NCBI GenBank assembly: GCA_001661515.1
Contig: LUVW01000010.1
Span: forward strand, 62,001 to 126,000
Direction: 5' to 3'
DNA from: Capniomyces stellatus
Lineage: Eukaryota > Kickxellomycota > Harpellomycetes > Harpellales > Legeriomycetaceae
Length of the DNA: 64,000 nucleotides
Position 1 is the first letter of the stretch. Every line of letters starts with the position of its first letter. Below, in pieces: positions 24,581-37,600 of this stretch. The position numbers and the translations under genes were made by a program. A model generated the notes under the pieces. That model saw nothing but the letters and a program-made list of their open reading frames with translations, did no database searches and had not been told where the DNA came from.

Positions 24581-24879
24581 ATGGGTGGGTTGGAAGGTGC
24601 GTGATTATTAGTTAGCTTAATTGCGTTTTCGTGGCAGCAATAGTAGGCATAATAAAGGCAATATCAACGAGGTTCAATAAAAAAGCAGAAGAAAAGAAGC
24701 AAAAAAAAAACAAAGTAGAACTTAAAACCAAAACCCAAAATGCTGAGCATTCAAGAGTAAATTGGAAATCAAATTTAGGAAGAAGGGTATTTGAAAAAGG
24801 CGTTCTGCGAATTAGAAGCCAAAGAATACCGAGTATATTAAAACAACAATCAAAGGCCGGCCAATTGAAGTCACTTTGA
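24581..24879 (+). CDS. Candidate small basic protein (uncertain)
   Basis: ATG at 24581 follows a TATA-like string (about 24510-24533) and a purine-rich leader. Joining 24581-24596 to 24644-24879 across a GTGCGT...AATAG intron of 47 bases gives 83 residues, very Lys/Arg-rich, ending QSKAGQLKSL. The downstream frame is open for 82 codons with no ATG of its own. A T-rich stretch follows the stop, as after the firm genes. Against it: the intron is far shorter than the others in the window, and I recognise no family. It could equally be a chance frame in purine-rich DNA. Confidence 0.3.
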
Positions 24880-25585
24880 ATTTTTATTGACCAATGAGTA
24901 AACTATAAACACGATTGATTATGGATTGACAATCAGCGGAAATTATTAATAGTTACAAACTTGTGGTTGGCTATAGGCCAATTGATATGAAACTACTATT
25001 CAGCAAGTTGCTTTCTTTATTGTTCAAGCTAAAATTTTTTTTTTTTTCCTTCAATTGAGCCAACACTTTGAATTGTCGCTTTTGTTTTCTATTGTTTATT
25101 TTGTCTTTTTGTAAATAAAACTAATTTACAATTCCAAATTGGTAGGACCGAGTATAAAAAGTAATATTTCATTGCTTAAAATTCCCCTCTCTGTGTTTAC
25201 ATTTTATACTTTCCTACCACAACTCCAAAAACTACACATTAGTAGTAGTATCTCTTACTCGTTTTATTTTTATTTTTTATACTTCAGGTAGTTTTAGCAT
25301 AAAATAGCAAATCATAAATAAAAGTCTTTAACCTTTTATTCTGTTTTCGACGATATATTGAACCTGTTCTCTAATACCACGATACTTACAACCGCTATTA
25401 TTTTACCTTTAACCTTTTTTTTTTTTTTTACATTTACATTTAAAACTTTTTTTGAAGCTTTACAGATGAATATATAGCTCAGTTCTAATTGAAATCAAAA
25501 ATATTTGGCCAAGCTACAATTTTGTAATAATATACACCAAGACACAGAGCGAGAGGCAAGAAAAGGAGAGAACAGGCTAGCAAGG

Positions 25586-28093
25586 ATGATCAAGACACAA
25601 AGAACACAGACATCGTCTGGAACAATAGGGCTATCAGGAGGGATTGCGAACAAGCCGTTCAAATCGCCAATGGCAAAGGCATTCATGTCGAAACGGGATG
25701 GTAGCGAGTACAAACAGAGAACATGCAAGGAGTTGGCAAGAGTAAATAGGCCGGTGATGAAGCCTAGTGCGCCAATCTGTTTAGGCTTGAAGAGATCCAG
25801 ACTTGAAGATGATGAGATAGTTCCGAGCTTAAAAGGTAGCGGAGAAAGCATGGATGGCGAGGAAGTCAGAACTGTACCAACATTAGGAGCACCGAAGAAA
25901 CTGTTTACAGCGTTTCGATCGCCAATGCGGTTAACGATGACAGATGAGAATGGAAAGGTGATAGCGGTAAACAGGGATGATGGGGCTCAACAGGGATCTG
26001 GAATGAGGAGCCATGTGATTAATTTGGGAGTAAGAAAAAAGATGGTACAGAATCTAGGACCACGGCACGATCCTAACGCAGAGGATGCGGTTGTAGTATA
26101 TTACCCGGAAGCTAAAGAGGTTAAAGACAAAGAGGTAGAGAAGATCAAGATCAAGAGTCTGGCAAGTATACTAGATAAGACTACGGATACTGGTAGCAAA
26201 AAAGAAGTAGCGGTGGTAGTGGACCCTGTTTTAGGCAAGAAATTAAGGCCACATCAAGTGGAGGGAGTAAAGTTTTTGTATGACTGTGTGACAGGTAGAA
26301 AAGTTGAAGGAGCACAGGGCTGTATCATGGCGGATGAGATGGGGCTTGGAAAGACTTTGCAGTGTATCGCACTGTTATGGACGCTTTTGAAGCAGTCGCC
26401 TGAACCAGGGAAGCCAACAATAGATAAATGTATTATAGTGTGCCCGAGCAGTTTGGTGAAGAACTGGGAAGGGGAGTTGATAAAATGGCTGGGATCAATA
26501 AGAATAACGCCACTTGCTTGCGATAACAAGGGCACAAAAGAAAAGGTGGAAAAGTCGCTAAAGAACTTTGTAACAAGCAAGGGCCGTATGAATATGAACC
26601 CGGTTCTAATTATCTCCTATGAGACGCTCCGTATGTATACACCAATATTGAAGACAGGAAACTACGGCCTACTGCTTTGTGACGAAGGGCACAGACTCAA
26701 GAACGGGCAGTCGCAGACGTTTATAGCACTGACGTCGCTGCCTGTTCGCAGAAGAGTGATTCTCACAGGCACGCCGGTTCAGAACGACTTGACAGAATAC
26801 TTTAGTCTGCTTAACTTTGCTAATCCAGGGCTGCTTGGTGAGCCAGCAGAGTTCCGCCGCACATTTGAAATACCAATCCTTCGTGGCCGTGACTCTGAAG
26901 CAACAGACAAAGAAAAAAACGCCAGCGACGAAAAACTTGCGCTGCTGGCAACAATAGCCAACAAAGTCATCATTAGACGCACCAATGACCTCCTGTCTAA
27001 ATATCTCCCCGTCAAGTATGAACACGTGGTCTTTTGCCCACTGTCCGAAATGCAGACCGATGTGTACGACACGTACCTTAAGGGAAAGTCCATCAGAAAG
27101 ATTCTTGATAGCGAAGGCGGCCGAGCCCAGGGCGGCGACACATCGCTACAAGCAATCACCATTCTTAAAAAGCTATGCAACCACCCGGCCTTGCTCAATC
27201 TTCCCAAGGATGTAGAGAACTCTGACCAGGTTATTCCTGACGAGTACTACGAAGCCAGCATCCAGAACGAACGCTCTAACAGCAAACGCAGATCTACTGC
27301 AATATCTTATTCTGGCGGCGGGAAAAGTCAGTCCTTCCACCCCAAGTGGAGTGGCAAAATGGCTCTACTTGACCGAATGCTGAATAAAATGAGCAAAAGC
27401 CCTGAAAAGGACAAAATCGTTCTTATTTCCAACTACACCCAAACACTCGATCTTTTTGAAGAGCTTTGCCGCGCTCGAGGCCACCAGTTTTTGCGTCTTG
27501 ATGGAAGCTTGTCTATCCCCAAAAGAATGCAGCTCGTTGACCAGTTCAACAACCCAACCGGCCCATACATGGTGTTTTTGCTCAGCAGTAAAGCTGGTGG
27601 CTGCGGTCTCAACTTGATTGGCGCCAATCGTCTAGTACTGTTTGATCCCGATTGGAACCCTGCATCTGATCAGCAAGCCTTAGCCCGAGTTTGGCGTGAT
27701 GGCCAGAAAAAGGTGTGCTACATTTATCGCTTTGTTGCTACCGGCTCAATTGAAGAAAAGATTTTTCAACGCCAGTCCCACAAGCTATCTATTTCCTCCT
27801 GTGTTGTTGATGAACGTGAAAGTGTTGAACGCCATTTCTCTCGTGAACAGATGCGTGAGCTGTTTAAATCTAAACTAAGAGGCTCAACTGAATGTGAAAC
27901 CCATGATACTTTCAAGTGCAAACGGTGCATCAAAGGCCGCCAATTTACTCGTGCCCCCGAACCTATGGACTATGGTGATTCAAGTTCTTGGGATCATTTC
28001 TCCAAAAACGACATTAGCAAGGCTCATGATATGCTGCTGAAATCTTGTGCTGGTGACGATGTATCTTTTGTCTTTCAGTACAAGTCACATTAA
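25586..28093 (+). CDS. RAD54: RAD54, Swi2/Snf2-family recombination translocase
   Basis: Single exon, 835 residues, starting at the first ATG; the 27 codons open upstream begin only with TTG. Rad54 is an ATP-driven dsDNA translocase that works with Rad51 in strand invasion and removal. Visible motifs are LRPHQVEGVKFLYDCVTG, Walker A MADEMGLGKT (about residue 247), CPSSLVKNW, CDEGHRLKNG (about 365), TGTPVQNDLTEYFSLLNFAN, ISNYTQTLDLFE, and LLSSKAGGCGLNLIGANRL, followed by QQALARVWRDGQKK (motifs V and VI). The C-terminus has the Rad54-specific zinc-binding pattern CETHDTFKCKRC and ends SFVFQYKSH like yeast Rad54. Length fits (Rad54 is about 750-900). This is Rad54 rather than Rdh54 or Ino80-type Snf2, because the C-terminal signature is present. 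Confidence 0.97.
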   Translation: MIKTQRTQTSSGTIGLSGGIANKPFKSPMAKAFMSKRDGSEYKQRTCKELARVNRPVMKPSAPICLGLKRSRLEDDEIVPSLKGSGESMDGEEVRTVPTLGAPKKLFTAFRSPMRLTMTDENGKVIAVNRDDGAQQGSGMRSHVINLGVRKKMVQNLGPRHDPNAEDAVVVYYPEAKEVKDKEVEKIKIKSLASILDKTTDTGSKKEVAVVVDPVLGKKLRPHQVEGVKFLYDCVTGRKVEGAQGCIMADEMGLGKTLQCIALLWTLLKQSPEPGKPTIDKCIIVCPSSLVKNWEGELIKWLGSIRITPLACDNKGTKEKVEKSLKNFVTSKGRMNMNPVLIISYETLRMYTPILKTGNYGLLLCDEGHRLKNGQSQTFIALTSLPVRRRVILTGTPVQNDLTEYFSLLNFANPGLLGEPAEFRRTFEIPILRGRDSEATDKEKNASDEKLALLATIANKVIIRRTNDLLSKYLPVKYEHVVFCPLSEMQTDVYDTYLKGKSIRKILDSEGGRAQGGDTSLQAITILKKLCNHPALLNLPKDVENSDQVIPDEYYEASIQNERSNSKRRSTAISYSGGGKSQSFHPKWSGKMALLDRMLNKMSKSPEKDKIVLISNYTQTLDLFEELCRARGHQFLRLDGSLSIPKRMQLVDQFNNPTGPYMVFLLSSKAGGCGLNLIGANRLVLFDPDWNPASDQQALARVWRDGQKKVCYIYRFVATGSIEEKIFQRQSHKLSISSCVVDERESVERHFSREQMRELFKSKLRGSTECETHDTFKCKRCIKGRQFTRAPEPMDYGDSSSWDHFSKNDISKAHDMLLKSCAGDDVSFVFQYKSH

Positions 28094-31000
28094 CTTTTCA
28101 ATCCTTTCTTTTTTTTTCTTTTCCTTGTTGTATATTAAACCCAATATTAATCTAGTAATACTACCATTGTTATCCTAATGTCTTTTCGGGTTTTCAATTT
28201 TACATCGGTATACAACATCTACTGACTGTAGCATGATATTATATACTATTGCTACTGTCAGATGCTAAATACCAAATCTTAAATTCCCGATGCCAAGTTC
28301 TCTAATTGTCTTTTATAGATCCGATCAGCCAGTATACATTAAGTTTACCATCTAGTTCGTTTCAAATACTTTTATTGTCTTACTACAATTATTATTATTG
28401 TTATTATTATTTTATTTTTCCCTGTAGATATATGACCAGTGTTGTCACTGTCACATGTATGGTTCCTATAGTTTTTCATCAAAGCCTTGGCTATCAATGT
28501 TTCCAAATGGTGTCATGGCAATACTGACAACTTGACCACTCTGTCTGCTCAAATTTCACTCTGTTACCGACAAGTGATTACATTATGCGTGCTATTAGTA
28601 TATGATTATGGTTATCTGCTAACCGTTTACCAGGTAAAAACAGCAATAGTGCACGTTTATCCCAAACAACTTGACAACAGCAGTCGTCACCTGAAAAATT
28701 GTATGTTTTAAGCTGATACAGTGGTGCAACCTTGTCGATAGCTTCTCCTAACTAATCTGGTTTCAGCGTAATTAATGAGACTTGTGGCACTACGTCAATG
28801 TACTATTTGCTATCTATCTCATCCCTCCTTGTAAATCGGGAGGGTATTTACTTCATTTACCCATCCATTGTTTTTATTAATTAGACTTTGAGCGGTGATG
28901 TAATATGGCTTCTAATTATTAGCAAACTATTATGTGTATCAAAATACACACAACGACGTTTCAGGTGGGAACGTGATTAGGCTGTGTCACGACGAATTTT
29001 GTTAACGAAAAGTATATTTCAATCCATCACAATTAATTATTTACCCTCCTCCCTCCTCTCCTTCTCTTCTCCTTCCCCTATCCCCTTTTACTTTGGCATA
29101 ATTAAGTAATTGTGTGTTTATATTAATGTTAATATTACACGACTTGGCGTCACCAACGCATTTTTTTTTTTTGAAATACACCAACACTTTAGTTTTGCTT
29201 TACTATTTATTTGTTGATTACTACGGTTATATCTTGATTTGCTGGCCGACTTTTATCTGTTTATCGGATATAAAAGTCTAATATAATCAAGTGAAAAAGC
29301 ATCCCATCCACCTACCCTCCCACCTTCGCCAGATGATTGGAAAATGTACTTTTGCATTCCGCTCTTGTTTTTATTATTATTATTCACTATTATTTATTTA
29401 TTCATCCGATTTTATATTTAAATTGACTTTTTATTTGGGTAGTCACGAAAACCGGTGCAATATACGTTGTATATGTGGACCAGATATTATTTAGAACCTA
29501 CAACCCCAAGGCAGAAAACAAGTTTCTTTGTGGCTATGGGAGGAGGATGACCGAGGAGGGGGAAAAAAAGAGGAGGCGGAATTAGGGTAACAGCATAGAC
29601 CCTGTCTAGTACAGTATTCACTGATTATATGTCTACTAGCACTCCTTTTTGTTTGTAAAAGCAGCTTATCCATACATCTTACTTTAAACATACAAACTTT
29701 ATTGCTATCTGATTTGGCGCTTGAATAGAGGGCACTTTATATCTTACACTTTCTTTTTTCTTTTCTATTCTATTTTGTTTCGCTTTGCTTTGGATAATGG
29801 GTCAATTATCAGTATCACTTGACTTGCAATGTGTATAAAAGATTAGTGCAAATCATTGTTTGATCACCCCCGGTGAAATGTCCTAATGCTCATAAACAGC
29901 TTTTTAAGACCGAACTACCAAAAACCAAAACAATGAGATTTTACATGTATAATTTTATGCAAATTGTGGCACTTGATGCCATTGAAGTTTGCGTGAGGCT
30001 TTTTTATTTATTTATTTATATTTTTTCTTTTTTCTGAAGTTTGAATTTTGAGGTTTGAAGTTTGAATCGAAAGAGTATATGACCACGCCTTGCCTATGTG
30101 ATATTCTACAGTGCGCACCAATTAATCGACTATCGGTTTGTATAAAGTATTGATCCACATAACCTTGTTCTTTTGCTTGCTGGAAGCATCCACAGAGCTC
30201 TTGCGTTGTCAGCCTTTTTATTATTATTAAAAAAAAGCCACTACTATTTAATCTTGTTTATGTCAAGTCACTCCTTCCTTTTTAAAGCAAACCCGAGTTG
30301 CCTAGAAAAATAATGTTTGTGGTTAGCTGTAAAAGCTTGACATGTATATAGCCAATCCAACGCACCAGTGCTGCTTGTTTTTGAGAATAACACTTTCAGT
30401 TATTTTTGGCCCAAATGTACTTGAAAGGCAGCAATGGATAAAAGCAGGCTCAAGCAAACTGGCTATGTTGCGGAGAGTACAAATACCAGGTGTATTCGGT
30501 TGGCTTCAATGGTCAAACTTCTCGATTAAATTTACAATGCATTCTGGTCAAATGCTATGTCATTAGCAACACGTGGACTCGGTAAGTGTTGACATATGTT
30601 CACTTTGAGTGTTTCTCACTCACTTTTTTTTTTGTCGTTGGTCACATAGTTTAAACTGAATCTCAGCTTTAATATCGCTCATGTTATTAATAGCAATTTA
30701 TTCAGCTATCCAATAGCCAGCCAGGCCTTCCTTAGTTTTGGATTATTATTGGATGATTATGTGTCTGAATTGTCGAGGTGATTGTATCGAAATAAGACTA
30801 ATAAGGAAACCACGATTAATTTGGCTTTTACAGTGAGGAAAAAATGGGGTTTGGCTCTCTAGCATTCTGAAGTTTGAATAACTCTTTGCTTGTGAGTAAA
30901 TAATGAGTGCTGATTATAACATAGGATAGATTGTAATACGAATGATTTAAGCGTCTGAGTCTTGACAGTAAATGTCATGAATAACCGTTATTCTCTATTC

Positions 31001-31707
31001 TCACAAAAGCTATATTTGCTTTATGTGACTTTTCTTTTCCTTAGATTGTTTATTGTCTTTCAGGGATTATAAATATTGTACCTAGTACTTTGATTTAAAA
31101 TCTAGCAAAAAAAAAGGACAATTAAAAACTAAAAAAACGAAAAATCCACCTAGAAACACGCACAACTTTTCTGAGCTTACAATTCAGAAATAGTAGAATT
31201 GGTAATTTTTAAGGTTTCATTGTGTTATAGCGATTTCCAATATTCCAACAGATTATTAATACTTTTTGCTGGAATTGAGCAGATTATTTTTGTTGTAAGT
31301 TTGCTTTAATTTTTTGAAATTTTAATATTTTGAAATTTTGAAATTCAATTTGTTTATTTTTCCCAAAACTTTACATATAATTAGGGGAAATAACAAGAAT
31401 AAGAAAAAAAACCAAAAACCAAAAACTCAAACCAAAAACCCAAGCTAAAGTTAAAAAATAAGAGTAAAAAAGCCAAAAGTCAAAACAAACAATAAAGCAG
31501 CCAACACACCTATTTGATAAACAGACTGAAAGCAGCGATATCAAACTTACACGCTAGATTAGCAATCCGACTTGAATATATGCCTAAAGAGCACAAAGTC
31601 AACACACAACTTTACTTTACTCAACAAAGTAGACAAAAACACAAATATAGCCAACAGGGGGAAAAGTATAAACATAGCATACACGCGAATTTATCCCTGT
31701 ACTGATT
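28094..31707. other. 3.6 kb gene-poor stretch RAD54 to DMA
   Basis: T-rich to about 28420 (RAD54 3' flank) and A-rich from about 31100 (DMA leader). Between them composition is mixed, with GC-richer pockets at 28430-28720 and 30340-30600. Each pocket has an open frame of 70-80 codons without a convincing start or family. A GTAAGT at 30582 could be a donor, but no consistent exon chain with TAG acceptors could be built. I see no definite gene. Confidence 0.45.
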
Positions 31708-33395
31708 ATGGATCCACGAATAACAGAAACAAATGTAGGCCCACAAACACACGAGACGCTCGCGGACGTAGAGACGTTCCAAACCAACAACGATGCACCA
31801 GCAAGCAATCCAGAGTTAATGGACACCACAGTAGAGGCACCTTTGCAAGAGCCCACAAGAGAAAAAATGATACCGCATTTGCGGATAGTGCCACATATAG
31901 TTGATGTGCGCCATTGCTTGTACTTTGACGTTTTAGACCGGGATGTGCCTGAGGGCGTGTTACTCAAAGTTGGTCGCTTCACTGAGAAGGTTAGCCAGCA
32001 GATGTCCAGAGTTGCCTTTAAAAGCAAAGTTGTCAGCAGAAGTCACGCGGAAATATGGACTGAGGATGGGAATTTCTACCTAAAAGACACCAAAAGCTCA
32101 TCTGGGACCTTTCTAAACCACATGCGCCTTGCACCACCTGGCGTTGAAAGCCGGCCTTTCCCTCTTAAAGATGGCGATATTTTGCAATTAGGTGTAGATT
32201 ACCAAGGCGGGACTATTGATATCTATAAATGCGTAAAGATTCGACTTGAAATTAATCGCAATTGGCAGCGAAACAAAGAAAACCCATTTAGGTAACAGCT
32301 ACTTTTGAAGTTTATTTATTTTTGGCAATCGCATCTACTGAAGCTGACAAGTTCAAAGCTGGAATTGTTTAGTTTTGTAAACCAGATTGATGGTGGCTAT
32401 TGTTGCTGTTTATCAGGCGGCCCTGAATTGTTGGAGCTTATATCCCCTTTTGTACTGCTAGACCGTTTATATCACATATTTTTGCGCATTTCGCCAGACG
32501 AATTTACGTCATTGGGAAGATTTTTTTGACAAACTATGCTTGATAAGCTTTATTAAACAACCCAACCAACTTCTATATTATAAATAGGCAACAAGTAATG
32601 AAAAACATACAGAACTCATACGATGCGGCCGGAAATGGCCCTAAAAAAGAGAATAGCGAGTGCTGTATATGTCTGTACTCGATGCAGGCTTTCCAGGCGC
32701 TTTTCGTGGCACCATGCTCCCATTGTTTCCATTTCAAATGCGTCAAACCGCTGCTATTCACTAGCACTGGGTTTAACTGCCCGCTGTGTCGAACTTATGC
32801 GGATTTAGAGGCTAGCGTAACTATAGATGATGTGGATATGGCAGAAGAGTCGTTGCAAATGCCGTTGGCCCTGAAATTCGTACAGAGCCAGCTACAGGAC
32901 AAAACGGAGCAAGAAAGGCAGGGGAACCCCTTATCTGATGCCAATAATGAGTCTGGTAGCTCAGCAAGAGTATCAGGAATTAACCAAGTAGACGAATTCG
33001 GTTTTGCAAACACAAGTCACCCACCAAATAGCCTTGCAAATGCTGGCATACCTGTTCCAAATAGAAGCTCTTCATCCTATCAAGAAAATTATGCTGGCGA
33101 TGACATGGTTGTGTCAGTCCAGCCCACCGAGCCTATTTCTGCTGAATTCGAACATTCAGACAACTCTGGAATAATCGACGATTCCAACTCAACTCCAGTG
33201 ATTAGCGAAAATTGCATTGCCTTAGACAACCAATCGATTAACTCTACACCCGTTGGCAGTGTGCCCACACCCAACCCAGGAAGTATAGCAATCATGAATG
33301 CACATACCCCCATGGGCCTGGATACACGACAGGATTTTTCTATCTTGAACTCTGAAGACGTGGGCCAAATTAGAAGTGGTGGTCAAGACAATTAG
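31708..33395 (+). CDS. DMA1: FHA-RING ubiquitin ligase (Dma1/Dma2/CHFR type)
   Basis: Exons 31708-32291 and 32588-33395 (donor GTAACA, acceptor TAG, phase 2) give 463 residues. Dma proteins are phosphothreonine-reading E3 ligases that delay mitotic exit and septation when the spindle is defective. The FHA domain (about 65-190) shows VGRF, the core SRSHAEI and DTKSSSGTFLN with LKDGDILQLG. It runs into NRNWQRNKENPFR, split by the intron. The RING-H2 domain (about 213-262) has CCIC, APCSHCFHFKCV and CPLCR in C3H2C3 spacing. The C-terminal 190 residues are Ser/Asn-rich and disordered, longer than in fission-yeast Dma1. The 296-base intron is the longest in the window. Confidence 0.92.
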
Positions 33396-34690
33396 CTGTC
33401 TTTTGATTGGCAATTGATTTACCAGTTTTACACACATACAAATACGCGCACACACACACATCCTTCATACTCTCTCCCAGCCCCTCCCCCTCCTTTTTTT
33501 GTGCTTAGGTGAAGGGGGAGGGAAGAAAAGAGACAAATGTCGAAATCAAAAAAAAAAATTAAAGGAAACCGCTTTGATTCCTGTCCAAAAACTGTCTATA
33601 CTTTCAACTCTGCTTACTCGTAAACTTTCCCAGGTTCTGTTTTACCTGAAACAAACACCTTCTTTGGATATTTGGTTGCTAACTATATTTCTTCTTTCCA
33701 TACATTTTTCTTTTTCTTTCTTTTTCTTTTCTCACTCGTATCTCGATTAGAATTTTATACAATATTTATTTATATATTTACTTGTTTGGCATTATAATTA
33801 TCACCCAATATTTTTTAACTTTACTACTACCAAATGGTACTTTAATCAATAAACATTTGTTCAAATATAGTCATCGATCCAAAAATAAATATATATAACT
33901 TCAATAAAAAAAACAAAAATAAATATATATATTTAGCCAGTAGTGTGGCTATTTTTCTTAATACTTTTTTTTTCGTAGCCAATACAGTTTTTACTATAAT
34001 TACTGTTTGTGTTCTTGATTGAGATATTCCGCAGTTATCTACAAAGTAAATGCAGCGATGATGTTTTTAGTCGCTTTTCTCACATTATTTTTTTGCTCCA
34101 GTCCTTGCTGATTTGCATTATGTTTAGACGTGATGCTGTTATTTAACAAGATAGACTACAGGATTTGCCAACTTGTTTGCTAGGCCAGGTTACATCTGTC
34201 ATCGAGCTGTTGAGCTGCGTCTTTTTCAAGGTAATCAACAGGCTTATATGCGTACTTTTGTTTTTTTCTTCTTTTTCAATTCAGCTCATTTTGTTTTTGT
34301 TTAATTGAACAGTTCTTTCAGAGCTGGCTTTTGTTGTTTGAACAAATCAAAAATCAGCATTATGTAAAATAAGGTTCAAAAAGCAACGAAAGAGCAGAAA
34401 AAGAGGACAACAGCTAATTGTAGTTGATTCAAAGTACAAGGAAAAAAACATAATTTAAAGTTGAAAAATGTGATTAAAAGAAAAAAAAAAACTTGCAAAA
34501 TAAAGCAAGCAAAAATAAAACAAAATATAACAAAGTAAAATAAAATATATCAAAGTAAAAAACCGAGACCTTAATTTGACCAATTTCAACTACAGTTTTA
34601 GTACTTTACTGATAATTCGAAAAGAGAACACTAAATATTCTAAGCGTGAGTATACACAATTGATACTTCCCCAAGCATTTAACAAGAGGC
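33396..34690. other. Tandem intergenic region DMA to FAP1
   Basis: C/T-rich to about 33760 (DMA 3' flank), mixed in the middle, then strongly A-rich from about 34360 to 34690 (FAP1 leader) with repeated AAAATAAAACAAAATA-like units near 34500-34560. No gene is seen. Confidence 0.5.
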
Positions 34691-37600
34691 ATGAGTACAA
34701 GCGAAAACAAAAGCAATGAGAATGGCACAGCTAGTAAAAGTAAACCAATCGAAAAGGTAAAACCAGATCTAGTCGTGGGTAGCAATTTGGGCAATGCTAG
34801 TAGGGTGACGTCGTCAAAAGATCTTGTAGAAGAGGGATATAGTAAAAAAACGGCTAAAGAAACCGGCAAAAATCGACAAACTAGAGCAGAGAATAACACA
34901 ACCAATGTAAACGGAGGCCGCAGTTATATTAATGGCAGGGCAGGGCACGATTTTAACAGAGGATATAAGGAATTCAGACCTAGAGGAAATTTTCCAATAG
35001 GAAATTCATCAAAAGAAGTCAAGACAAACACGAGTACTAGGAATGGTAATGGCGATAATAATAGCCAGGTGCAAAGCAGTAATGCCAAAGCAGTTAAAAC
35101 AGGTGTGAATTATGCGAGTTCTAGATATGTGTCTATGATTGAGAGCATGGACGAGGGTCTGACACAGATAATAAATAACACGAGTGCTAGTAACCTTTAT
35201 AACACCGAAAAAGGCGCAGAGCTGACAGGCGCCAGTATCAGCAAAGAGGGACGCGGACCGCAGAAAAATAGAGCATCGACCAGGCCAAGGCAAACAGCAA
35301 GCTATAACAACGATAGTGGCACGGGAGAGGTTGTTAAAGTGGCTAACGAGGATGGCGATGCGCCAGGCGGATCGAGTAAACCAAGGAACAGTGGGAGAGG
35401 AAACAATAGGAGAGGGAGAGGAAAGGACAGAGACTTTGGTAATGGAGATGAAGAGGGTAGAGAAAGAGTGATGATAGTGGAGACGAGCAGGAACATAAAC
35501 CACGAAAAGCGAATAAAGAGTCTTTTAGATAGAAACAACAAAACTCATAGCGGAAATACTGATGGTACAGCTCAAAAGGACACAGGCCAGAGCGGTGCAG
35601 TCAAGGAGAGCCGAGGCAAAAGGCAAGTTCGAGCACGCAAGTTCGATGGAAGTTTGACTAGTCGAGAAAACACGGAGGTTGAGGGCCCAAAAAAGGGAGG
35701 ACGGGCTAGGAATGAAGGCGGTGTTCGAAATGGCGTGGTAGAAACGGATTTGGAGATGTCAGAGCTAATAGCACTGAAGCTTCGGAGGGAGATATACGAG
35801 TGTATGATATGTTGCGAGAATATTAAAAAGTATGCAAACATATGGAGCTGTGATAAATGCTGGGCAATAATGCACATGGACTGTGTGCGCAAGTGGGCAA
35901 TAAAATCGGCTTCAAGAGATGGGAACTCGGTTAGCACCGATAAGAAATGGAGATGCCCAGGGTGCCAGCACAAGCGAGTGGAGATTCCTTTAGAGCCGGT
36001 TTGTTTTTGTGGAAAGTACGAAAACCCAAACCGCACGCAGCACAGGGCAAAAACACCACATGCTTGTAGCGAGACGTGTGGGAAGCCATTGTTGGGATGC
36101 ATGCACTTTTGCGAAGACGCGTGTCATCCTGGAAAGTGCAAAGATTGCCATAGGTCAGAGTATGAAAGGGTATGCTACTGTGGGAAGCTGATGGCGATTT
36201 CCTTTTGCGATAAGAATAAGAACTTGGGGTTGGGGTTGGGGGAGGGGTCTCAAAGGCCTGGTACAAAGACCAGCTGTGGCCAAAAGTGCGATAAGCTGCT
36301 TAGTTGTGGCGAGCACAGCTGCGAGAAGGAGTGTCACAGCGGACCCTGTGGTGGATGCCACGTCGAGTCAGTGCAGGAATGTTATTGTGGAACAGAGACT
36401 CGGGTTACTTCAGTTCATTCAGGGGCTAAGAAGCAGGGAGTTAAGTTTAACAAAATGGGGTCTAATGGCATTGCAAATGAAGACAAAGACAAAATTGAGG
36501 TCAGAAGTGAGGACAAAAGTGAGAATAAAAGTGAGGACAAAAATGAAGAGAATGGTGTCATGGATGGGCACAAGGATCCGATTGGCCAGGTAGAAATGCA
36601 TGAAGGGGCATACTCTTGCGGAAATATATGTGCAGTTCCGTACAAATGCGGGTTGCATTTCTGTGGAAAGGTGTGCCATAATCACGAGCCGGTGTATTTA
36701 GAGGAAACGGAAGGGTCGGGTGGTAGTTCTGCAACTATTAGTCTTGCGGCATGCCTGTACGACATTGCTGCAATACAGACGTGTCCTTGCGGGAAAAAGA
36801 CAGTAGAAGAGCTTGGAAGCAGCCGAATAAAGTGCACAGACCCAATACCAACATGCGAGTCAAAGTGTGGCAAGTCGTTGAAGTGCGGGCATCTGTGTGA
36901 GCAAACATGCCACAATGGTGAGTGTAAGCCGTGCGGGTCGTTGGTATCTACATCGTGCAGGTGCGGGAGAAAAGCGTTTGAAGTGGTTTGTGGGGAGATA
37001 AAGAGTGTCATAGACGAGTCACGGGTTTGCGACAGTGTGTGTAGCGAGCTTAGGTCATGTAGGCGACATCGATGTGGTGTGGTGTGCTGTCCCGGAGATC
37101 GTGCTGACATCAAGGCAAACTCTGCAAAGAGCAAAAAGCAGGGCTCTAATAGATTCAAGAAAAGCACAAAGACAGCATCTTCAACAAACACAAACGAAGG
37201 CGCTGTTGATGAAGTCCAGAACCAGGCCAATCAGTTCCACGAATGCAAGCTAAGGTGTGGTAAGCTTCTGAGGTGTGGAAACCATCGGTGCGAGGACGTC
37301 TGCCATTTGGGCCACTGTACCCAGTGCACAATATCAGACTCGATGGCTTTAGTCTGTGCGTGTGGGATGACACGGATTGAGCCTCCGGTTGCTTGCGGAA
37401 CCAAGCTGCCTAGGTGCCATTTCACCTGCAACCAGCCTAGATTGTGCGAACATTACGACTTGCTGCCCCACGAATGCCATGACCGCAGCATCCCGTGTCC
37501 GCCATGCTCAAAGTTTGTTTCAAAAGTTTGCCAGTGCTACCTGCAAAACATAGTGAGGTCTGTTCCATGCCACAGAGCGATTGTGTCGTGTGGAAACATA

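Larger units (their letters stand above)
23374..25585. other. Divergent region UBX protein / RAD54
   Basis: AT-rich, 2.2 kb. Near 23605-23900 the word AACCTTGG recurs (three full or near copies plus related ATTGGCTCT). An ATG ORF of 72 codons with higher GC lies at 23979-24197 but resembles nothing known. From 24540 to 24880 the plus strand is purine-rich and holds a small candidate gene listed separately. From 25000 to 25460 it turns T-rich, as in 3' flanks elsewhere. Confidence 0.45.

Noticed and set aside
25505..25585. 27-residue extension of RAD54
   Set aside because: It would need a TTG start; an ATG at 25586 follows and the family N-terminus is not conserved there.
30448..30870. Possible three-exon chain with protein-like sequence (exons 30448-30581, 30667-30777, 30834-30870)
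   Set aside because: Phases fit and a GTAAGT donor exists at 30582, but both acceptors would be CAG and the introns 85 and 56 bases, unlike every firm intron here. No family is recognised.
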